Source: Vibrio crassostreae 9ZC13
Lineage (GTDB): Bacteria; Pseudomonadota; Gammaproteobacteria; Enterobacterales; Vibrionaceae
Assembly (NCBI RefSeq): GCF_000272045.2
Contig: NZ_AJYZ02000019.1
Location: forward strand, 1,144,041-1,201,626
Direction of reading: 5' to 3'
DNA length: 57,586 nucleotides
Shown here: positions 52,592 to 57,586 of the stretch, one piece after another
Layout: each line of letters begins with the position of its first letter
Numbering within the stretch: the first letter of the stretch is position 1
Notes under the pieces: generated by a model
The model's database searches: none
Told to the model about the DNA's origin: nothing
The model's input: only the letters and a program-made list of their open reading frames with translations
Program-made: the position numbers and the translations under genes

Positions 52592-54496
52592 ATGATCACG
52601 ACATTGATCAACCAAAATTTGATTAAGCTTTCGCTTAGCGCTAATTCAAAAGAAGACGTATTTAAAGAGCTGATCGAGGTGCTGTACGCACAAGGTCGAA
52701 TTTCAGACAAAGCACAGTTCCTTACCGACATTAAAGCTCGTGAAGAACAAGGTAATACCGGATTTGAAGAAGGTATTGCTCTGCCACACGCGAAAAGCGC
52801 TGCGGTCATCAAACCCGCGGTTGTTATCGGTGTCCATCAACAGGGTATCGAGTACGGCGCCGATGACGGCCAGCCATCAAAACTGTTCTTCATGATTGCC
52901 TCTCCTGATGGCGGCGATAATCACCACATCGAAGTACTGGCAGAGCTTTCTTCAAAATTGATTGAAGAAGGTTTCATTGAAAACTTCATGAATGCTCAAT
53001 CTGAACAAGCGGCATTAGAGCTACTGCTTACCAAACCTGAACCTGCTGAGACAGAAGCCAATGTTGAGAAGCAAGGCTTCATCATTGGTGTGACAGGCTG
53101 CCCAGCTGGCGTCGCACACACATATTTAGCAGCCGAAGCACTAGAAAAAGGCGCGGCGGCTCTTGGCTACGACATCAAGGTCGAAACCAACGGTTCTATT
53201 GGCGTTAAGAACAGCCCAACTCGAGAAGAGATCGAACGCGCCGACGCGATTGTCGTGGCTTGTGATAAACAGGTCGACATGGCTCGCTTTGCCGGAAAAC
53301 GCGTCATCAGCACCAACGTAAAAGCACCAATCAAAGACGCACAAGGCTTGATTAAGCAAGCGCTCAACGCACCTAGTTACCAAGCTGAACAAACGCCGAC
53401 CAACCAATCTGTTGTAGAAAAAGCCTCACAAGCACGTTCAGACCTTTACCGTTACTTGATGAATGGCGTATCTCACATGATCCCATTCGTCGTGACTGGT
53501 GGCCTATTGATAGCCCTTGCACTGGCGATTGGCGGCGAGCCAAGTGAATCTGGCATGGCGATTCCTGCTGGCAGCATGTGGAACCAAATCCTAGAAGTGG
53601 GCGTGGTTGCCTTCACATTGATGATCCCAATCTTGGCTGGCTACATTGCTTATGCGATTGCTGACCGCCCTGCCCTAACCCCTGGCTTAATTGGCGGCTG
53701 GATTGCCAACAACGGTTCTTTCTATGGCGCTGACGCAGGTACTGGCTTCATTGGCGCAATCATCGCGGGTTTATTAGTGGGTTACTTCGTTAAATGGATT
53801 ACTTCGTTTAACTACCACAAATTCGTTCAACCGCTTGTGCCTATCATGATCGCTCCGATCACTGGCTCTTTGTTCATCGCAGGTCTGTTCATTTTTGTTA
53901 TCGGCGCACCTATCGCTGGGCTGATGGATGCTCTTACTGCACTACTAACGAGCATGAGCACAGGCAACGTGGTTCTGCTTGGCATCGTCCTTGGTGGCAT
54001 GGCCGGTTTCGATATGGGCGGTCCGTTCAACAAAGTAGCGTTCCTTTTCTCGGTCGGCATGATTGCCAGCGGTCAAACTCAATTCATGGGTGCAATGGCA
54101 TGTGCAATCCCTGTCGCTCCACTGGGTATGGCTATCGCAACCAGACTTGGCCGTAAGTTCGACCTGTTCGAATCTTCTGAAATTGAAGCAGGTAAAGCTG
54201 CAGGCGCGATGGGCTTGGTAGGTATCTCTGAAGGTGCAATTCCATTCGCGGCTCAAGATCCAATGTCGGTTATCCCTGCCAACGTGCTTGGCTCAATGAC
54301 TGCAGCTGTTATGGCGTTCTCATTTGGTATCACCAACAGCGTTGCTCACGGTGGCCCTGTTGTGGCTCTGCTCGGCGCAATGAACTACCCAATGCTGGCA
54401 CTGCTGTGCATGGCATCAGGTGCAGGTGTGACTGCGGTTACTTGTATCGCGCTTAAAAATCTACGCAAAGCCAAGCTAGCAACAGCAGCGGCTTAA
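52592..54496 (+). CDS. manP: PTS mannose (fructose-family) permease IIA-IIB-IIC
   Basis: A 634-residue fructose-family PTS permease: IIA at 1-145 with His66 (GIALPHAKS), IIB at about 162-265 with Cys170 (GCPAGVAHT), and IIC at about 285-634 with FDMGGPFNKVAFLFS and GISEGAIPFAAQDPMSVIP. The next gene, manA, is 93 bases downstream, so the product is expected to be mannose-6-phosphate. The gene order AraC, IIABC, manA matches VC1825-VC1827 of V. cholerae, where VC1826 is known as the mannose transporter. The symbol follows that analogy. Confidence 0.9.
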   Translation: MITTLINQNLIKLSLSANSKEDVFKELIEVLYAQGRISDKAQFLTDIKAREEQGNTGFEEGIALPHAKSAAVIKPAVVIGVHQQGIEYGADDGQPSKLFFMIASPDGGDNHHIEVLAELSSKLIEEGFIENFMNAQSEQAALELLLTKPEPAETEANVEKQGFIIGVTGCPAGVAHTYLAAEALEKGAAALGYDIKVETNGSIGVKNSPTREEIERADAIVVACDKQVDMARFAGKRVISTNVKAPIKDAQGLIKQALNAPSYQAEQTPTNQSVVEKASQARSDLYRYLMNGVSHMIPFVVTGGLLIALALAIGGEPSESGMAIPAGSMWNQILEVGVVAFTLMIPILAGYIAYAIADRPALTPGLIGGWIANNGSFYGADAGTGFIGAIIAGLLVGYFVKWITSFNYHKFVQPLVPIMIAPITGSLFIAGLFIFVIGAPIAGLMDALTALLTSMSTGNVVLLGIVLGGMAGFDMGGPFNKVAFLFSVGMIASGQTQFMGAMACAIPVAPLGMAIATRLGRKFDLFESSEIEAGKAAGAMGLVGISEGAIPFAAQDPMSVIPANVLGSMTAAVMAFSFGITNSVAHGGPVVALLGAMNYPMLALLCMASGAGVTAVTCIALKNLRKAKLATAAA

Positions 54497-54589
54497 GCCA
54501 TTTCAACTCCAATGGCTTGAGTCCCTCTACTCTCGTATTTTAGTAAATCGAGTAGAGCTCAAGCCATGTTTCCCTTCATGGTGATCTCG

Positions 54590-55807
54590 ATGTCTGATTT
54601 TTCTTTAGCGAACGACTCGTTCGTACAACGCTTTTTCTACCCTATGACCAACGTGATTCAAAACTACGCATGGGGTAGCCCGTCTTCGTTTAGCCAACTG
54701 TTTGGTATTGATAACCAATCTGGTGAGCCACAAGCGGAGATTTGGATGGGCGCACACCCCAATGGTTGCTCAATGGTGACTGATAACGGGCAACAGACCA
54801 CATTGTCGAGCTTGATTTCTAAGAACCTAAACTTGTTTCTAAGCGAGAAAGTGGCGAGTCGCTTTGGCGAGTTACCTTATCTTTTCAAGGTATTAGCGGC
54901 TGAGAAAGCGCTGTCTGTTCAAGTACATCCAAACAAACAGCAAGCGGAATCTGGCTATGCTCTTGAAGAGCAGCAAGGCATTCCAATGACAGCTGGCAAT
55001 CGTAACTACAAGGATCCTAATCATAAGCCAGAACTGGTGTATGCCCTAACGGACTACACGGCGATGAATGGCTTTAGGTCGATCAGCGAGATCCTTGAGC
55101 ACTTCCATTACCTCGATATTCCTGAGCTGCACTCGATGGTTAACGACCTCGCGGGCGATCAAACGCCTAATGGATTAGCGAGCTTCTTCGCGAGTTTATT
55201 GTCTTTGCAAGGTGAACAAAAAGGCATGGCGCTGACCATGTTGTTGATGAAGGCGAAACTTTCAGATGCCCCTGTGTTCCAGTTGATTTCAGAGTTGGAA
55301 CAACAGTATCCGGGGGATGTCGGCCTGTTTGCTCCGCTGCTATTGAACGTTATCACGCTAAAGCCGGGGCAAGCCATGTATCTGGATGCCGAGACGCCCC
55401 ACGCTTACATCAAAGGCACGGGCTTAGAGATCATGGCGAACTCAGACAATGTATTGCGCGCTGGGTTAACGCCTAAATACATGGACGTGAATGAACTGGT
55501 TTCTTGTACTCGATTTAAGGAAAAGCCTGCGGATAGGTTACTGCTCAGCCCGATAGAGCAAGGTGATGTGATGGAATACCAAATTCCAGTCGAGGATTTT
55601 AAGTTCTCTATCGTGCAAAACTCACATCAGCGACGGATCACTACCGAAGGTGCCGAGATCCTACTACCTCTCGACGAATCTATGGTGCTTACTCACCAGT
55701 GCGGCGAAACCTGCGTGATAGAGAAAGGCCAATCGGTATTCATTCCTGCTTATGCTGAGAGCTACAAACTGGACTGCGTTGGCCGAGTAGCGCGTGCTTA
55801 CAGCTAG
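54590..55807 (+). CDS. manA: Mannose-6-phosphate isomerase, class I
   Basis: A 405-residue zinc-dependent isomerase interconverting mannose-6-phosphate and fructose-6-phosphate. NVIQNYAWGSPSSFSQLFG near the N-terminus, the zinc ligands in LSVQVHPNKQQAESGY and NHKPELVYAL, and the signature DAETPHAYIKGTGLEIMANSDNVLRAGLTPKYMDV are all seen. The exact start is unsure: ATG at 54566, 54590 and 54644 are in frame; I chose 54590 because GGTGAT precedes it at 5 bases. It is in the operon with the IIABC permease. Confidence 0.94.
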   Translation: MSDFSLANDSFVQRFFYPMTNVIQNYAWGSPSSFSQLFGIDNQSGEPQAEIWMGAHPNGCSMVTDNGQQTTLSSLISKNLNLFLSEKVASRFGELPYLFKVLAAEKALSVQVHPNKQQAESGYALEEQQGIPMTAGNRNYKDPNHKPELVYALTDYTAMNGFRSISEILEHFHYLDIPELHSMVNDLAGDQTPNGLASFFASLLSLQGEQKGMALTMLLMKAKLSDAPVFQLISELEQQYPGDVGLFAPLLLNVITLKPGQAMYLDAETPHAYIKGTGLEIMANSDNVLRAGLTPKYMDVNELVSCTRFKEKPADRLLLSPIEQGDVMEYQIPVEDFKFSIVQNSHQRRITTEGAEILLPLDESMVLTHQCGETCVIEKGQSVFIPAYAESYKLDCVGRVARAYS

Positions 55808-55915
55808 CTCCCTTAGAACTCAGTACAAAGTCTTACTGCCCTGCTCATACGGGGCATTTTTGTTTCTGATGAGGCCGCTCGGCGTGTCAAAAACATAATC
55901 AAAAACACCATCAAA

Positions 55916-55931
55916 TATGACCCATCTCACA
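55916..55931. promoter_or_regulatory. Candidate CRP site 1
   Basis: TATGA-N6-TCACA matches the CRP consensus TGTGA-N6-TCACA in nine of ten positions. It lies 150 bases before the IIA gene. Confidence 0.5.
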
Positions 55932-55938
55932 CTGGATG

Positions 55939-55954
55939 AATGATGCAAATCACA
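55939..55954. promoter_or_regulatory. Candidate CRP site 2
   Basis: AATGA-N6-TCACA, 23 bases (about two helical turns) downstream of site 1 and 113 bases before the IIA gene. Confidence 0.45.
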
Positions 55955-56066
55955 CTTAATTTTGCTTGGTACAAATGTACAGTGAAGGGCTTTTATTTGC
56001 TATTTCGCGAATGCCGTTAATCCATTAATTTTAATTCAAGAACTTCAATAGTGAATGAGTTAATAA

Positions 56067-56507
56067 ATGGTCACACAGCTAACTAACGTCAACTTAATTA
56101 ATAACAACCTTCAAGCGAATAATAAAAAAGAACTGTTTGAAGAATTGGCAAGCATGTTATTTGAAAACAACCGAATCAGTAATAAAGAAGCCTTCTTGGC
56201 AGACATTGAAATTCGTGAATCTCAAAGCATTACCTCAATGGACGGCATCGCTTACCCACACTCAAAAAGCAAGGCGGTAACTGAGCCAGCAATCGCTGTC
56301 GGTGTTAAGCGTAAAGGTATTGATTATGGCGATGAAGACGACATCAATCCAACCGTATTTTTTATGATTGCCTCACCCGACAACGGTGCTGACCATCATA
56401 TTTATGTACTACAAGAACTATTTGGAAAATTCAGTGATGAATTTATTCAAAATATCCATAACGCAAAAGGTGAACATCAAATCCTTAATATTTTAATTAA
56501 TTCATAA
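56067..56507 (+). CDS. PTS fructose-family IIA subunit
   Basis: A 146-residue IIA protein with His65 in GIAYPHSKS and FFMIASPDNGADHHIYVLQEL. It is related in sequence to the IIA domains of both multi-domain permeases in the locus. It starts at an ATG preceded by TTAATAA with little ribosome-site signal. The IIC gene follows 13 bases later, so the two are one operon. Confidence 0.92.
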   Translation: MVTQLTNVNLINNNLQANNKKELFEELASMLFENNRISNKEAFLADIEIRESQSITSMDGIAYPHSKSKAVTEPAIAVGVKRKGIDYGDEDDINPTVFFMIASPDNGADHHIYVLQELFGKFSDEFIQNIHNAKGEHQILNILINS

Positions 56508-56520
56508 GGCGTAGAGAATT

Positions 56521-57586
56521 ATGAGCACCCTAGCAAATCAAGCTACGAATACCAGTAGCAATTCTAATAATAAGAATAGTAGTAGCGACTATAAAAAAAT
56601 CCTTAGTACCATGAAAGGTCACCTGCTTTTCGGAACCTCACACATGCTGCCTTTTATCGTAGCCGGTGGTGTTCTGTTGGCGTTAGCGGTCATGGCATCA
56701 GGCAAAGGTGCGGTTCCGGCCGACGGCTTGCTGGCAGACATCTCTAATATCGGTATCAAAGGCCTTGTTCTTTTCCCAATCATTCTTGGCGGCTTTATTG
56801 GTTACTCAATCGCAGACAAACCAGCACTTGCTCCTGCAATGATCTCTTCTGGCATCATGGCTGACATGGGCGGCGGCTTCCTTGGTTGTATCGTGGCTGG
56901 CTTTATTGCCGGTGGCGTAGTGCTTCAACTTAAGAAGATCCCACTTTCTACCAACATGACAGCATTAGGTGCGTACTTCATCTACCCGCTTCTAGGTACG
57001 TTAATCTCTGCAGGTATCGTACTGTGGGGCATCGGTGAGCCAATTAAACTGTTCATGTCTTCAATGAACGAGTTCCTAGCTTCAATGGCTGGTGCATCTA
57101 AGATGGTTCTGGGCACAATCCTTGGCGGTATGACGGCGTTTGATATGGGCGGCCCTATCAACAAAGTCGCGACCCTATTTGCCCAAACTCAAGTAGACAC
57201 ACAACCTTGGCTAATGGGCGGCGTTGGCATCGCGATTTGTACTCCACCTCTAGGTATGGCTCTGGCGACTTTCCTATTCAAAAACAAGTTCTCTAAACAA
57301 GAGCAAGAAGCAGGTAAAGCGGCAGCAATCATGGGTTCTATCGGTATCTCTGAAGGTGCTATCCCGTTCGCAGCAAATGACCCAATGCGCGTACTTCCTT
57401 CAATCGTTGCCGGTGGTATCGTGGGCTGTGTATTCGGCTTCATGACAGACGTTCTACTGCACGCACCGTGGGGCGGCCTAATCACTGCGCCAGTATCAAG
57501 CAACATTCCAATGTACGTCGTCGGTATTGCGCTTGGCTCGCTAACCACAGCCGTTATCGTAGGCTTCTGGAAACCGGTAGCGGTAG
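56521..57586 (+). CDS. PTS fructose-family IIC subunit (cut by the window end)
   Basis: The frame from the ATG at 56521 is open to the window edge (355 codons). After a serine/asparagine-rich N-terminus (about 1-25) come the fructose IIC helices, HLLFGTSHMLPFIVAGGVLLALAVM, FDMGGPINKVATLFAQ and GISEGAIPFAANDPMRVLPSIVAGG. The sequence is very close to the IIC part of the permease at 45579, so the two are paralogues. GTAGAG lies before the ATG. The end, possibly with a IIB domain, lies outside. Confidence 0.93.
   Translation, partial: MSTLANQATNTSSNSNNKNSSSDYKKILSTMKGHLLFGTSHMLPFIVAGGVLLALAVMASGKGAVPADGLLADISNIGIKGLVLFPIILGGFIGYSIADKPALAPAMISSGIMADMGGGFLGCIVAGFIAGGVVLQLKKIPLSTNMTALGAYFIYPLLGTLISAGIVLWGIGEPIKLFMSSMNEFLASMAGASKMVLGTILGGMTAFDMGGPINKVATLFAQTQVDTQPWLMGGVGIAICTPPLGMALATFLFKNKFSKQEQEAGKAAAIMGSIGISEGAIPFAANDPMRVLPSIVAGGIVGCVFGFMTDVLLHAPWGGLITAPVSSNIPMYVVGIALGSLTTAVIVGFWKPVAV

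Noticed and set aside
1..57586. CRISPR arrays, IS elements, integrases, phage genes, tRNA or rRNA genes
   Set aside because: None was recognised. The only repeats are the short tandem arrays and the palindromic element listed as features.

Overview
The window looks like part of a Vibrio genome, most likely a marine Splendidus-clade type and probably the second chromosome. The reasons are gene content (an FMN-riboswitch ribB, OmpW, DUF3012, DUF3010 and DUF3316 proteins, a bacterial TrmY-like protein, a glgC copy, several chemoreceptors and many LysR regulators), about 44-46% GC, and a long palindromic intergenic element of a type I associate with Vibrionaceae. This assignment is inference; there is no rRNA or tRNA gene inside the window to confirm it.

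Layout. The first 200 bases carry two tandem rRNA-type promoters firing leftwards out of the window, so a stable-RNA operon probably lies just beyond base 1. At 0.3-8.8 kb are a DUF3087 membrane protein, a TrmY-like methyltransferase, a divergent cysteine-rich permease / ArsR / SigZ module with three matching operators, a YitT protein, a His-rich small protein with an MFS transporter, a TauE permease, a YjbR protein and a PAP2 phosphatase. At 9.2-11.6 kb an FMN riboswitch leads into ribB through a leader that contains a 160-bp imperfect palindrome, followed by an unknown membrane protein behind a good sigma-54 promoter. At 11.6-24.4 kb are a bicupin, an SDR/HxlR pair, an SDR/LysR pair, a choice-of-anchor lipoprotein, OmpW with an FNR box, glgC, a YfcC carrier, two odd overlapping ORFs, an HPF/RaiA paralogue, a DUF3012 lipoprotein and a HAD phosphatase.

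At 24.4-27.6 kb a minus-strand cluster (DgcA-like racemase, DgcN-like acetyltransferase, LysR regulator) matches the marine D-glutamate catabolic pathway. At 27.6-44 kb are an SGNH hydrolase, a SpoU methyltransferase, three chemoreceptors (cache, unassigned, NIT), a LysR, DUF3316, DUF3010, an EamA exporter divergent from a MocR regulator, an AhpD-like protein, a MerR-methyltransferase fusion coupled to a GNAT, and a TyrP-like transporter preceded by a TyrR box. A 57-residue zinc-ribbon protein and a TetR regulator follow; the TetR promoter and the AhpD-like promoter carry the same pair of palindromes.

From 45.5 kb to the end lies a fructose/mannose-family PTS locus: an IIA-IIC-IIB permease, a lone IIB, an atypical HPr-IIA fusion, an SSS symporter, an AraC regulator, an IIA-IIB-IIC permease followed by manA, and a IIA plus IIC pair that runs off the right edge. 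Gene order resembles the V. cholerae VC1820-VC1827 PTS region as I remember it, with the symporter as an addition. The probable logic is uptake and phosphorylation of mannose-type sugars, conversion of mannose-6-phosphate to fructose-6-phosphate by ManA, and control by AraC and perhaps CRP. The candidates for less described biology are the ArsR-SigZ-cysteine permease module, the TetR/AhpD operator pair, the sigma-54 membrane protein, the HPr-like fusion and the palindrome inside the ribB leader.
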